A stretch of DNA of 33,577 nt, from NCBI GenBank assembly GCA_003219435.1, contig QHOW01000007.1, positions 1 to 33,577 on the forward strand. The letters run 5' to 3'. The DNA is from Verrucomicrobiota bacterium (GTDB taxonomy: Bacteria; Verrucomicrobiota; Verrucomicrobiia; Chthoniobacterales; UBA10450). Positions 1-8,088 of the stretch are shown piece after piece. The position numbers were made by a program, and so were the translations under genes. Position 1 is the first letter of the stretch. The number at the start of each line of letters is the position of its first letter. A model generated the notes under the pieces. That model searched no databases and had not been told where the DNA came from. It was given only the letters and a program-made list of their open reading frames with translations.

Positions 1-1
1 A

Positions 2-1159
2 TCGGCGCGCGCAATCGATCCGCTCTTGAACCAAAGTTTGATGGCGCTCGATGTCGATCTTGCGCCAGCGGAACACGACGAATTCATCAAGGCCCGCGAT
101 AGCGCGCTGACCGCTTTGCATGGCTACGCCGATGAACTCGAGAAACGAGTGCCGAAAATGGCGGATTTCTCGCCGATGGGGGAAGCGAACTACAATTATT
201 ATCTCAAACACGTGCTCCTCTTGCCCCTGAGCGCAGCGCAAGTGGAAATGATCGGCCGGGTTGAGCTGGCGCGTTATCGCGCTCTGGAGGCGCTTCTGCC
301 CGATCCCAAATTGGCCGATCCCGATCCGCAGCGCAGCGCGAACATTCCGCCCGATCAAGCATCGTTTTTAAAGGCTTATGAAAGTCGCGAGGGGGAAATG
401 ATCAGCTTTTTGAAGGAGCATAATCTCATTACTCTGCCCGATGATCTCGGCCTGTTTCAGATTCGGCAGTTGCCGGACGCGTTTAAGCCGACCAACCCCG
501 GCGGTTTCATGAATCCGCCCGGGGTTTACGATAAGGATCCGACCGGGTTCTATTTTATCCCGACCTATAATCCGCAATCGAAGAACTTTTATATTCGCGC
601 GGCCATCGAAGATCCGCGGCCAATCCTTGGTCACGAGGGAATTCCCGGGCATTTTCTACAGCTCTCAATCGCGAATCATTTAACAGACGAGATTCGGCGC
701 CAACACCAGGACGGCGTGTTTGTGGAAGGCTGGGCGCTTTACGGCGAAGAAATGTTGATGAAGACGGGGCTATATCCGGACAATTCCCCGGCGCAGGGGC
801 AGGTCCTTCATCTGTCACGCTATCGCGCGGCACGCATCGGAGTAGATGTAAATTTGCACACCGGCCGCTGGAGTTTCGAACAAGCCGTCAAATATTTTAT
901 GGACGCCGGCGGACTCGATCGTGAAGCAGCCGAAGGCGAAGCGGCCGGCGCAGCTTCAAGTCCACATCAGAAGATCAGCTACATCATCGGCAAATGGCAG
1001 ATCATGAATCTGCTCGGCCGTTACAAAGATCGACAAGGCGACAATTTCCGGCTCGGTCAATTCCACGATGACCTGATCAAGAACGGCAGCCTGCCCGTCT
1101 CAGTGATCGAATGGATCTTACTCGATGATCCGGCCGTGGTGCAGCAACCGACGAAATAA
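2..1159 (+). CDS. DUF885 family metallopeptidase, C-terminal part (5' end outside window)
   Basis: The frame is open from the first bases of the window, so the gene starts upstream; about 385 C-terminal residues are present, where DUF885 proteins are usually nearly 600 long. The motif HEGIPGHFLQ (HExxxH type, encoded near position 632) is the putative zinc-binding signature of the family, followed by a conserved VEGWALYGEEM block that should supply a further metal-ligand glutamate. The C-terminal block with KISYIIGKWQI is also typical. Family members are predicted zinc-dependent peptidases, often exported; signal peptide status cannot be judged here. Substrate is unknown. The assignment rests on these motifs. 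No frameshift or internal stop is seen. Confidence 0.85.
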   Translation, partial: SARAIDPLLNQSLMALDVDLAPAEHDEFIKARDSALTALHGYADELEKRVPKMADFSPMGEANYNYYLKHVLLLPLSAAQVEMIGRVELARYRALEALLPDPKLADPDPQRSANIPPDQASFLKAYESREGEMISFLKEHNLITLPDDLGLFQIRQLPDAFKPTNPGGFMNPPGVYDKDPTGFYFIPTYNPQSKNFYIRAAIEDPRPILGHEGIPGHFLQLSIANHLTDEIRRQHQDGVFVEGWALYGEEMLMKTGLYPDNSPAQGQVLHLSRYRAARIGVDVNLHTGRWSFEQAVKYFMDAGGLDREAAEGEAAGAASSPHQKISYIIGKWQIMNLLGRYKDRQGDNFRLGQFHDDLIKNGSLPVSVIEWILLDDPAVVQQPTK

Positions 1160-1273
1160 CCTGGTGATAGCCCGGTTGTTGTAGTCGCCTGAGGATCGCC
1201 GCACGAACCTCTTTATGTCTTGACATGCGGAAGCGAGTTGGCGCAAGATCGACAACCTAACGAGCCGCGCCTT

Positions 1274-1684
1274 ATGAATTCCAAGGATACCATCGTTCGA
1301 AACACGTTTCTCTGCGCAGTTGCATTCGCCCTCGCGAGTTGCGCAACGCTGACCAAGCCCGAGAGCGACGTCAGTTTCGAGAACCTGCGCGCATTCGAAA
1401 TCTCCTTCGTCGATCAATACGCTGTTCTGGGCAAACGTTTCGATGCCGCGGCCTTTGATGCAAAGGTTGCGGAAGGCAACGCCAAGTTTCAGGACGCGAT
1501 GACGAATGAGAAATTCAAGGCGCGTCGGCCTGTGTTAAAGGATCTTGCGGACCAATTCAAAGCCGAAGCCGCACACCTTCGAAAGAAAGCGAGCACCGGC
1601 AAAATTACAAAAGCCCTGGCAGCCGAGAGGAAGCGCGACATCAACGACAACTACGAGCATGCCATCGCGAAAAAAACAGAATAA
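1274..1684 (+). CDS. Small predicted lipoprotein
   Basis: A 136-residue product. Starting at the ATG at 1274 gives a lipoprotein signal: a basic N-terminus, a short hydrophobic stretch and the lipobox LASC with Cys at residue 23. This start is preferred over an upstream alternative at 1220, which would bury the signal. The mature part is charged, Lys/Glu/Ala-rich and probably helical (QFKAEAAHLRKKAS). No family recognised. Likely anchored in the membrane facing the periplasm. The reading frame continues past the TAA at 1682-1684 into the next open frame without another stop, so this may be the first half of a longer protein interrupted by a nonsense codon. Confidence 0.6.
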   Translation: MNSKDTIVRNTFLCAVAFALASCATLTKPESDVSFENLRAFEISFVDQYAVLGKRFDAAAFDAKVAEGNAKFQDAMTNEKFKARRPVLKDLADQFKAEAAHLRKKASTGKITKALAAERKRDINDNYEHAIAKKTE

Positions 1685-1735
1685 GCCTGCAAAACCTCGA
1701 CCGAAGAAGCAGAAAAAATCGTCGAACTCGATTCG

Positions 1736-2056
1736 GTGCTAGACCAGGTCAACGACAGTACCGTCGCGGACGCAAAGAAAGAGCTGCAGAATTTATTGGC
1801 GGACGCGAAAGGTGATTCTGCCACTTTCTTTCAGCAGAATGCACAGAAGCTCGAAGAACGCCTCGTCCTCGTGAGCAAAGGTGAGCTCGATCAAGATGAC
1901 TTCAATTTCTTCGTCGAAAATCAGAAACGTGCCGCGCAGATTTTCATCGACAGCCAACCGCCGCAGGCGCAGGAGCGCGCGGAAAAACTGACCATCCACC
2001 TTCTCGAAGTCGCGGCGACCAAAATCGTGCCGGTGCTGATCGCGGCGGCGTTATAA
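1736..2056 (+). CDS. Hypothetical helical protein, possibly the severed C-terminal half of the preceding lipoprotein
   Basis: Encodes about 106 residues from a GTG at 1736, rich in Asp, Lys, Gln and Ala and predicted helical, ending in a hydrophobic tail (TKIVPVLIAAAL). It lies in exactly the same frame as the lipoprotein upstream, and the 51 bases between the TAA at 1682 and this GTG also read without stop as charged coding-like sequence (EEAEKIVELDSV). Two readings are possible: a separate small gene with a weak start, or the rest of one longer lipoprotein gene broken by a point mutation. I lean slightly to the second. No function is recognisable. Confidence 0.45.
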   Translation: MLDQVNDSTVADAKKELQNLLADAKGDSATFFQQNAQKLEERLVLVSKGELDQDDFNFFVENQKRAAQIFIDSQPPQAQERAEKLTIHLLEVAATKIVPVLIAAAL

Positions 2057-2073
2057 TCGCCAGTCGGATTCTA

Positions 2074-3291
2074 TCAGGGCAAGCGATTGTATTTTTTCAA
2101 CAACTCGCGCACACGATCGTGCGGCAAAGCATCGACGTGATGATTGTCGCGTCCCGTCATGTCGTGATTGTCGACGAGCGCGTTAACGATCGCTTCTTCG
2201 GTCGCTTGCACAACTGCCTCAAAGATCGGATCGAGCCGATCGTTGGGAATTGTTTCAACGGTGTGTGTGAGCAGGTCGGGGTTCGCGGCGTTCGGATTCG
2301 CGGTGGAAAAGGCGATGAACAAATCGCCCGAACCATTTCCGGAAACGCTTCCCGTGCGGGCGAGACCGAGCGACGCGCGACGGGCGAGGCGTTTCAATTG
2401 GTTAGGCAAAAGCGGCGCATCAGTCGCAACGACGATGATAATGGAGCCGACTTCCTCTTTATAAACCTGGCCTGGAATTTCTTTACCGACTGGAACTCCC
2501 GCAATGGTCAGTTGGGGTCGGCGTCCGCAATTCGCCTGCACAAAGACGCCGACGATAAACGAACGCGCGGGTGCATTCTTGTCCTGTTTCAGATCGACCT
2601 TGCGTGAAGCGGTTCCGTTTCCGCCTTTGAACTCGTAGCAGATCATGCCCGTCCCACCGCCGAGGCTCCCCTCCTCTAGTGCGCCGCCGTGAGCCGAATC
2701 GAGCGCGTGCCAGACGTCTTCCGCTTTGACGTGAAAACCGTTAATGTCATTGAGCCAGCCGTCCCAAGTCTCGGCGACGACGGGCAAACTCCACCAGTAG
2801 CCAGTCTTATCGGCTGCTCCGCGTTTAATGCGCCACGCAATTACGGCATCCCGCGCGACTCCGACGCTGTGCGTGTTCGTAATAATGATTGGTCCTTCGA
2901 GAAACCCGCTTTCTTCGACCCAGGGCGTGCCCGTCATTTCACCGTTGCCGTTCAGGCTGAAGAAACCAGCGTAAACAGGGTCATTGAGCGAATCGTGTCC
3001 GCGCGGAATGACTGCCGTTACCCCTGTGCGCACCGGGCCTTTGCCTACCTCGAGTTTGCCTTCGCCAGTGATCAGGGTGGTGTATCCAACTTCAACACCG
3101 GCCACATCGGTAATGGCATTGAATTCCCCCGGCGTGCCTTCGAACGGAATGCCAAGATCCCGCGCACGCGTTTGTTTGCTTTCTGTCGTCGTCCTTGCTG
3201 GCGGGGATTTCTGAGGCTCTCGTGCCGAAGCATCGAGCGCGACTACGAGCACGAGCAGGAGCAAGAGGCGAGCAAACTGCTTCAATGTCAT
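2074..3291 (-). CDS. Secreted S58-family (DmpA/P1-type) aminopeptidase
   Basis: A 405-residue protein with an N-terminal signal peptide (poly-Leu core, cleavage after about residue 23). The body matches the DmpA family of N-terminal-nucleophile aminopeptidases: RARDLGIPFEGTPG near the mature start, ITDVAGVEVGYTT, ITNTHSVGVARDA, and the GGGTGMICYEFKGGNGTASR block that contains the autoprocessing region. In this family the precursor cleaves itself into two chains and exposes a catalytic Ser; the Ser of the GTAS segment is the likely candidate, though I cannot prove the exact site. Substrates in characterised members are D-amino-acid amides, beta-peptides or N-terminal residues of peptides. Divergent from dnaX across 56 bp. 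Confidence 0.88.
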   Translation of the reverse strand: MTLKQFARLLLLLVLVVALDASAREPQKSPPARTTTESKQTRARDLGIPFEGTPGEFNAITDVAGVEVGYTTLITGEGKLEVGKGPVRTGVTAVIPRGHDSLNDPVYAGFFSLNGNGEMTGTPWVEESGFLEGPIIITNTHSVGVARDAVIAWRIKRGAADKTGYWWSLPVVAETWDGWLNDINGFHVKAEDVWHALDSAHGGALEEGSLGGGTGMICYEFKGGNGTASRKVDLKQDKNAPARSFIVGVFVQANCGRRPQLTIAGVPVGKEIPGQVYKEEVGSIIIVVATDAPLLPNQLKRLARRASLGLARTGSVSGNGSGDLFIAFSTANPNAANPDLLTHTVETIPNDRLDPIFEAVVQATEEAIVNALVDNHDMTGRDNHHVDALPHDRVRELLKKYNRLP

Positions 3292-3347
3292 TGTTCATCC
3301 ATCAACTATCAGCTACCAACCATCAACTTTTTCGTTAGATTGAAGGC

Positions 3348-5009
3348 GTGAGCTACGAGGTTTTCGCACGAAAATACCGGCCCCAGACTTTTGACGATCT
3401 GGTCGGCCAGCCGCACGTCTCGCGCACGCTGAAAAATGCGGTCACGCAAAACCGGCTCGCCCATGCCTATCTTTTCGTTGGACCGCGCGGAATCGGCAAA
3501 ACATCGACCGCTCGGATTCTGGCGAAATCACTCAATTGCGTAAACGGGCCAACTGCCACGCCATGCGGAGAATGTCACAACTGCCGCGAGATTGCAGCGG
3601 GCAACAGTCTCGACGTGATCGAGATCGATGGCGCCAGCAACAACAGCGTCGAAGACGTTCGCCAGCTTCGCGAGAATGTTCGTTATGCGCCTGCCAAAGG
3701 CCGTTACAAAATCTATCTCATCGACGAAGTGCACATGCTGTCAGCGGCGGCGTTTAATGCGCTTTTGAAGACGCTCGAGGAGCCACCAGCGCACGTGAAA
3801 TTTATTTTCGCGACCACCGAGCCGCAGAAAGTTTTGCCAACGATTTTGAGCCGTTGCCAGCGCTTCGATCTCCATCGTATCCCGGCAAATCTGATCGCGC
3901 AGCACCTTCAATTCATTGCTGGAAAAGAAAAAATCACATTGGAACCCGCGGCTGCGCATGCGATCGCGCGGGGCGCGGAAGGCGGTATGCGCGATGCAGA
4001 ATCGATGCTCGATCAGCTCGTCGCATTCTGCGGCGAAAAAATCAGTGAAAGTGATGTCTTGAACATATTCGGGTTCACAGCCGAACAAACCGTAGTCGAT
4101 CTTACCGGGCGGATTTTGCGCGGCGAAACACCCGCCGCGCTCGAACTCCTCTACGAGCAATGCGAAAGCGGCAAGGACATGATGCGACTCATGTCGGACT
4201 TGATTGTTTATCTGCGCGATCTGCTTGTGTTCAAGGCAAAACCGGATGTTCTGGATGAAGACATCGATCCTGATTTGAAAAAATCGCTCGCAGCGCATGC
4301 CGAATTGATCGAGACCGATCGTTTGCTCGACCTGATCGATCAATTGGCGGCCGCCGAAGGTCGAATGAAATGGGCGCCCAACAAGAAGCTCCATTTTGAG
4401 GTCGCAATCATCAGGGCGATCCAGAGCCTCGGACAAGCGACATTGGATGAGGTAATTGAGAGACTCAGTGAACTTCGCGATGGTGGTAGGGCGCGACCGC
4501 CGGGCGCGCCGCCCACGAAACCTGCAGCGGCGGGCTCTGACCGCGGCAACGAGGGATCGCGTCGGCAGAAAGCCGGGATCACCGATCCCGGCTACAGCAA
4601 AGCGGAAACCGCGCGCGTGGCCGAGACTGCGGTACAAAGCCAGCCTAACGCGGACGAATTGTGGCACAAGGTCCTCGCAAAAATTCCGGTGAAGGGATTT
4701 TTGCGTACGTTAAGCGAATCAATTCGTCCGATTGGAATCGATGGCCGCAATTTTTTGCTTGGGCATTCGCCGGATGATCAGTCGAAGGTTGAAGCGCTCG
4801 CCAGTCCAAATAATCGCCGCCAGTTGGAAACGCTTCTGGGAGAAGCAAGCGGGTGCGACTGGTCGGTGAGATTTGTGGCAAAGGAGGGAATTGTACCCCC
4901 GAAAGCTTTCGGGGCTGGTTCCGAAGCGGCGAGGTCAGTTGAATGGTTCGAAGATGATCGGCTCATCCAGGAGGCTCTTGAGATGTTCAATGCTCAAATC
5001 AAATCCTGA
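3348..5009 (+). CDS. dnaX: DNA polymerase III subunit gamma/tau
   Basis: The 553-residue clamp-loader ATPase. Visible: FARKYRPQTFDDLVGQ at the N-terminus, Walker A GPRGIGKTS (45-53), four zinc-ligand cysteines (64, 73, 76, 79), Walker B DEVH (126-129), and the SRC sensor/arginine finger motif (168-170). The start is GTG at 3348. The linker after domain III (about 375-425) and the C-terminus hold sequence foreign to the family: a 27-bp repeat at 4484-4510 read as GRARPPGAP, a hairpin at 4571-4595, and a palindrome at 4897-4914 read as PKAFGA. No recognisable slippery heptamer for a gamma/tau frameshift was found. It loads the beta clamp at the replication fork. A ybaB gene follows, as in many bacteria, but recR is not next to it. 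Confidence 0.96.
   Translation: MSYEVFARKYRPQTFDDLVGQPHVSRTLKNAVTQNRLAHAYLFVGPRGIGKTSTARILAKSLNCVNGPTATPCGECHNCREIAAGNSLDVIEIDGASNNSVEDVRQLRENVRYAPAKGRYKIYLIDEVHMLSAAAFNALLKTLEEPPAHVKFIFATTEPQKVLPTILSRCQRFDLHRIPANLIAQHLQFIAGKEKITLEPAAAHAIARGAEGGMRDAESMLDQLVAFCGEKISESDVLNIFGFTAEQTVVDLTGRILRGETPAALELLYEQCESGKDMMRLMSDLIVYLRDLLVFKAKPDVLDEDIDPDLKKSLAAHAELIETDRLLDLIDQLAAAEGRMKWAPNKKLHFEVAIIRAIQSLGQATLDEVIERLSELRDGGRARPPGAPPTKPAAAGSDRGNEGSRRQKAGITDPGYSKAETARVAETAVQSQPNADELWHKVLAKIPVKGFLRTLSESIRPIGIDGRNFLLGHSPDDQSKVEALASPNNRRQLETLLGEASGCDWSVRFVAKEGIVPPKAFGAGSEAARSVEWFEDDRLIQEALEMFNAQIKS
4484..4510 (+). repeat. 27-bp GTAG-headed hairpin repeat inside dnaX (copy 1)
   Basis: An exact copy of the sequence at 6198-6224 and, inverted, at 18004-18030. 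It has GTAG at 4486-4489 followed by a hairpin with stems GGCGCG and CGCGCC (4490-4495 / 4505-4510). Here it is translated within DnaX as GRARPPGAP. Confidence 0.9.
4571..4595 (-). repeat. GTAG-headed perfect hairpin inside dnaX linker
   Basis: Arms AGCCGGGATC and GATCCCGGCT (10 bp, loop ACC) form a perfect hairpin. On the minus strand the element begins with GTAG (CTAC at 4592-4595), matching the layout of the other REP-like hairpins in the window. It falls in the low-complexity linker of DnaX. Confidence 0.7.
4897..4914. repeat. 18-bp palindrome encoding PKAFGA in dnaX
   Basis: A perfect palindrome, CCCCGAAAGCTTTCGGGG. A copy with one change is in the cysteine desulfurase gene (17276-17293), also read as PKAFGA, and a degenerate copy lies at 24526-24543 just upstream of the sigma factor start. 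Confidence 0.85.
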
Positions 5010-5020
5010 TGAAACGGATG

Positions 5021-5108
5021 GGTTAAAATGTTAAAAGCGTTACAAGGGTTACAACGGAAGAGCAGCGATAGCGTCAAACTGCCATTTTAACTTTGTAACT
5101 CTTTTAAC
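5021..5108. repeat. Inward-facing GTT 8-9-mer arrays between dnaX and ybaB
   Basis: GTT(A)-starting units begin at 5022, 5030, 5039 and 5048; after a spacer the complementary AAC-ending units lie at 5089, 5097 and 5106. The spacing is 8-9 bases in both arms, so the gap is a degenerate foldback. It nearly fills the 128-bp dnaX-ybaB intergenic region. The same architecture recurs at 8012-8068. Confidence 0.7.
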
Positions 5109-5137
5109 GAATCACTACGACGTCGCAGCCCCAAATT

Positions 5138-5434
5138 ATGAATCTCAACAAGCTCATGAAGCAGGCCCAGAAAATGCAGGAGCAAATGACCAGGACCCAG
5201 GCTGAGCTCGAGAAGAAAACTATCGAAGTGAGCGCGGGCGGCGGCAAAGTGAAAGTAACCGCAAACGGCGCCGGTGACATCGTCGCGATCAAGATCGACA
5301 AGGAAGTCGTTGATCCAAATGATGTCGAGTTCCTCGAGGAAATTGTCCTGACCGCCGTGAAGCAAGCCGCCGAGCAAGGAAAGGCCCTCGCCCAGGAGGA
5401 AATGACAAAGCTGACCGGGGGATTTCAGCTGTAG
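5138..5434 (+). CDS. ybaB: YbaB/EbfC family nucleoid-associated protein
   Basis: A 98-residue protein with the family pattern: N-terminal MNLNKLMKQAQKMQEQM helix, then a short beta region (SAGGGKVKVTANG), and a C-terminal helix with LTGGFQL at the end. The length is typical. YbaB/EbfC proteins form dimers that bind DNA and are found next to dnaX in many bacteria. The usual third partner recR is absent; ispD follows after 29 bp. The ATG at 5138 is the only sensible start; no strong ribosome binding site is visible. Confidence 0.93.
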   Translation: MNLNKLMKQAQKMQEQMTRTQAELEKKTIEVSAGGGKVKVTANGAGDIVAIKIDKEVVDPNDVEFLEEIVLTAVKQAAEQGKALAQEEMTKLTGGFQL

Positions 5435-5463
5435 CAAGACGTCTCAACTTTTTGAGCTTACAG

Positions 5464-6249
5464 ATGCTAACCGCCATCATTGTCGCGGCCGGCAGCAGCC
5501 AACGCATGGGGTTCGACAAGTTGTTTGCGACAATCGCCGGGAAACCGCTAATTGCGCACACGCTCCATGCGTTTGAGCGCGCCAGTTCTGTTAACGAAAT
5601 CATCGTTGTTGCGCGCGAGGATCGACACGGCGAAATCCGAAAGATCAGCCGTGCTGAGAACTTCAAAAGAATCCATTCGATCATCGAGGGCCGCGAACGT
5701 CGCCAAGATTCGGTTCGCGCTGGTCTGCATCAGCTCAGTGCCGCCGCCAAATATGTTGCTGTGCATGACGCGGCACGGCCGCTGATCACCCCGGAACAAA
5801 TCGAGCGTGTTTTTGAACAATGCCTGATCCACGGCGCTGCTGCACTGGCTGAACCAATCAACGACACGCTTAAGCGCGCCGATGTCGACCCATTGGGCTC
5901 GCGCTCCCACCACGGCGGGAAGGCAGACCAAGTTCTGGCAGTGGCCGGCTCGGTGGATCGGCATCGACTTTACGCGATGCAAACGCCACAAGTTTTCGAG
6001 CGCGCATTGATCGAGACAGCTTATCGCGCCGCTCACACTGAAAATGTTTCATTGACGGACGAAGTTTCCGCGGTCGAGCGACTCGGTCGCACAGTTGTTT
6101 TGGTCCTCAACGACGACTTCAATTTCAAAATCACTTATCAGCGAGATTTGGCGCTAGCTGAATTTCTTCTGAAGCAACGGCGCGCTCCGGCTGCAAATGG
6201 TAGGGCGCGACCGCCGGGCGCGCCCAGAAAAACTGACCACGGCAACTAA
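5464..6249 (+). CDS. ispD: 2-C-methyl-D-erythritol 4-phosphate cytidylyltransferase
   Basis: About 261 residues from the ATG at 5464 (a TTG four codons upstream is less likely). The nucleotidyltransferase signature IIVAAGSSQRMGFDK opens the protein, followed by VHDAARPLI and AMQTPQVFE, the standard IspD blocks, and LTDEVSAVERLG. It transfers CMP from CTP onto methylerythritol phosphate in the non-mevalonate isoprenoid pathway. Two oddities: about 15 extra residues around GSRSHHGGKADQ between the usual DTLKR and the VDR block, and a C-terminal tail GRARPPGAP encoded by the 27-bp dispersed repeat at 6198-6224, beyond the normal end of the fold. It ends tail to tail with the glycosyltransferase gene, overlapping by 3 bp. 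Confidence 0.95.
   Translation: MLTAIIVAAGSSQRMGFDKLFATIAGKPLIAHTLHAFERASSVNEIIVVAREDRHGEIRKISRAENFKRIHSIIEGRERRQDSVRAGLHQLSAAAKYVAVHDAARPLITPEQIERVFEQCLIHGAAALAEPINDTLKRADVDPLGSRSHHGGKADQVLAVAGSVDRHRLYAMQTPQVFERALIETAYRAAHTENVSLTDEVSAVERLGRTVVLVLNDDFNFKITYQRDLALAEFLLKQRRAPAANGRARPPGAPRKTDHGN
6198..6224 (+). repeat. 27-bp GTAG-headed hairpin repeat in ispD 3' end (copy 2)
   Basis: Identical over 27 bases to 4484-4510, with GTAG at 6200-6203, and read in the same frame as GRARPPGAP. It sits just before the ispD stop codon, so the gene tail appears to be repeat-derived. Confidence 0.9.
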
Positions 6250-7235
6250 GCAATCATCGGATCGACCGGCACAACTGGCCGAATCAGGTCAGCTACAGCC
6301 AGAACGTCTTTGCATTTGAAGCCACGGCCGCGCCTTCGAATCCTGGCTGCTTCGAGTTCGTCAGCCCGGAGAAGTTGCCCATGTTTCCAAACCCAGGCGT
6401 TGCGATTGTAAGGACCCACACGGCAAGGATCGGTCCATGTGTGGATCGACAACAAGCAATCGTTGACGGCAGCGGCAATGTGCATCGGGCCACTGTCCAC
6501 GCTCACGACAAATCGCGCGACGCGAATCAGCCAGATTAATTGTAACAGTGACGTTTGGTTAGTCAGGTCAATGCAATTCGCGACCACCTCGATCCCGGCC
6601 CGTGACTGCCCCACTATCACGATACGAGTGGGGGCGAAGGCACGGCAAAATTCCTGGATAACCGCGTTTGAGAGCGATTTGCCGCCGCCTCGCGCAAAGG
6701 GATGAAGAAGGATGAACGGCGGGTATTCATCGAAACGCGGGAGCGGGTCCCCTGTGGGAATCGGGCAACGAAGCCACGGGCTGATCGTGGCGCCCGCGCA
6801 CTCGGCCAGTTTCAGGCACCGGTTAACGGAATGCCCGCGATCATTTACTTTCGCGACGCGATCGTAAAACCACCGCGAACCTTCGCGCGCATCGCTCATT
6901 CCGTAGATTTCTTTGGCGCCGCTGATCTTTGCGATCAGCGCGCTGCGAAGCAATCCTTGAAAATCGAGCGCCAGATCGGGCCGGATGGTCCGGGTTTTCT
7001 TCAACCACGGCAACAAGCTGTAAGATGCGCCCAAGCCGCGAAATTCGCCCCGTGGAAAAAAGTGGACATGATTTACATCAGGATTCCCCCGAAGCAGCGG
7101 CGCAAATTCGGGATTAATCACCCACGTAATCTCGGCTCCAGGGTAGGCATCACGAAGCACGGCCACCGCCGGAAGAGTGTGGACGATATCTCCGAGCGAA
7201 CTCGGCTTGATGATTAGGATCGATTTAGGGTTCAG
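6246..7235 (-). CDS. Glycosyltransferase family 9 (heptosyltransferase-like)
   Basis: About 329 residues if translation begins at the CTG at 7235. The N-terminal motif IIKPSSLGDIVHTLPAV, characteristic of ADP-heptose:LPS heptosyltransferases, is encoded at about 7170-7220, so the first GTG codons (7172, 7166) lie too far downstream to be the true start. Other family features: VDSGPMHIAAAV near the C-terminal nucleotide-sugar site and FILLHPFARGGGKS at the domain junction. It probably adds a sugar, perhaps heptose, to a lipopolysaccharide core at the inner face of the inner membrane. No ATG, GTG or TTG lies in the right place upstream; see findings. It is downstream of the metallophosphatase gene on the same strand. 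Confidence 0.85.
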   Translation of the reverse strand: MNPKSILIIKPSSLGDIVHTLPAVAVLRDAYPGAEITWVINPEFAPLLRGNPDVNHVHFFPRGEFRGLGASYSLLPWLKKTRTIRPDLALDFQGLLRSALIAKISGAKEIYGMSDAREGSRWFYDRVAKVNDRGHSVNRCLKLAECAGATISPWLRCPIPTGDPLPRFDEYPPFILLHPFARGGGKSLSNAVIQEFCRAFAPTRIVIVGQSRAGIEVVANCIDLTNQTSLLQLIWLIRVARFVVSVDSGPMHIAAAVNDCLLSIHTWTDPCRVGPYNRNAWVWKHGQLLRADELEAARIRRRGRGFKCKDVLAVADLIRPVVPVDPMIA

Positions 7236-7278
7236 AGGTCAGAGGTCGGAAGACGGCCGTTAGATCGTTAAATCCTTC

Positions 7279-8001
7279 TCAGCGTCCCATTGCAAGCCGT
7301 TCGGCAAGCGGCCGCGGCAGACCGGCCTCGATCACCTTTTTTTGCGCGGTCGCCAGATCGTATTTTACCCGTATCTGCTGGACGAGATTGTTCTCAACGT
7401 CGTAAACGCAGTAGGCGGCGCGCCAATTTCCGTCACGTGGTTGTCCAACACTGCCCACGTTAATGAAATATTTCTTAGCCGGCTCAATACGGACATGATC
7501 GATCAGCTCCCGTCTGACGCCCTCGTCGCGAATAAAAACCATGGGCACATGGGTGTGGCCAAAAAAGCAAATGGTCGTGTGCTGATACGTGAAACTCGCC
7601 GCCGCATCGAGGTTATTAAAAACGTAACCCCATTGCTCCGGCGTATCGAGCGTCGCGTGCACGATGGTGAAATCGCGCACCTGTTTTTGGAACGGCAGGT
7701 CGCGCAGCCATTGCTTGTCCTTTTCTGTCAGTTTATCGCGCGTCCATTTGATGGCGCGCTCGGCCAGCTGGTTAAAGTCGGTCGGGAATCTCGAGACCGA
7801 CGCCTGCTCGTCGTGGTTGCCTTTTACGGTGGGGCAATCCAGTTCGCGAACTCGTTCGAGGCACTCATGTGGATTCGCGTTGTAGCCGACCACGTCGCCC
7901 AGGCAGACAAAATGCGTGCACTTGCGCTGGCGCGCATCGGCCAGGACGGCTTCGAGCGCCTCCAGGTTGGCGTGGATATCACTGAAAATCGCGAAGCGCA
8001 T
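7279..8001 (-). CDS. Calcineurin-like metallophosphoesterase (YfcE-type)
   Basis: A 240-residue protein from the ATG at 8001; an upstream alternative at 8058 would begin inside the repeat array and is rejected. The metal-binding motifs are in order: FSDIHANLEAL (D-x-H), GDVVGYNANPHECL, GNHDEQ, and GHTHVPMV. This is a single-domain soluble phosphodiesterase/phosphatase of the MPP superfamily using two divalent metals; the physiological substrate is unknown. It lies between the TPR gene and the glycosyltransferase gene, all on the minus strand. Confidence 0.93.
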   Translation of the reverse strand: MRFAIFSDIHANLEALEAVLADARQRKCTHFVCLGDVVGYNANPHECLERVRELDCPTVKGNHDEQASVSRFPTDFNQLAERAIKWTRDKLTEKDKQWLRDLPFQKQVRDFTIVHATLDTPEQWGYVFNNLDAAASFTYQHTTICFFGHTHVPMVFIRDEGVRRELIDHVRIEPAKKYFINVGSVGQPRDGNWRAAYCVYDVENNLVQQIRVKYDLATAQKKVIEAGLPRPLAERLAMGR

Positions 8002-8011
8002 TGCGGCGGCT

Positions 8012-8068
8012 GTTAAAAAGGTTAAAAAGGTTACAACGTTACAACGGAAACGCTTCAACGATTTTAAC
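8012..8068. repeat. Inward-facing GTT 8-9-mer arrays upstream of the metallophosphatase
   Basis: GTT units start at 8012, 8021, 8030 and 8038 (steps 9, 9, 8), followed by AAC-ending units at 8057 and 8066. The layout matches 5021-5108, and the end of the first arm (GTTACAACGGAA) is shared exactly with that locus. Confidence 0.7.
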
Positions 8069-8088
8069 CATTTAAAAATCGAACGATT

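Noticed and set aside
3920-4280. Slippery A-runs in dnaX as a gamma/tau frameshift site
   Set aside because: Runs such as GAAAAAATC fall early in the gene and lack the A-AAA-AAG heptamer and a following hairpin.
3741-4667. 308-codon open frame antisense to dnaX
   Set aside because: Lies fully within dnaX, which has complete family motifs; its translation shows no domain.
5021-5108. Possible CRISPR array
   Set aside because: Units are only 8-9 bases, degenerate and without spacers; no cas gene is present.
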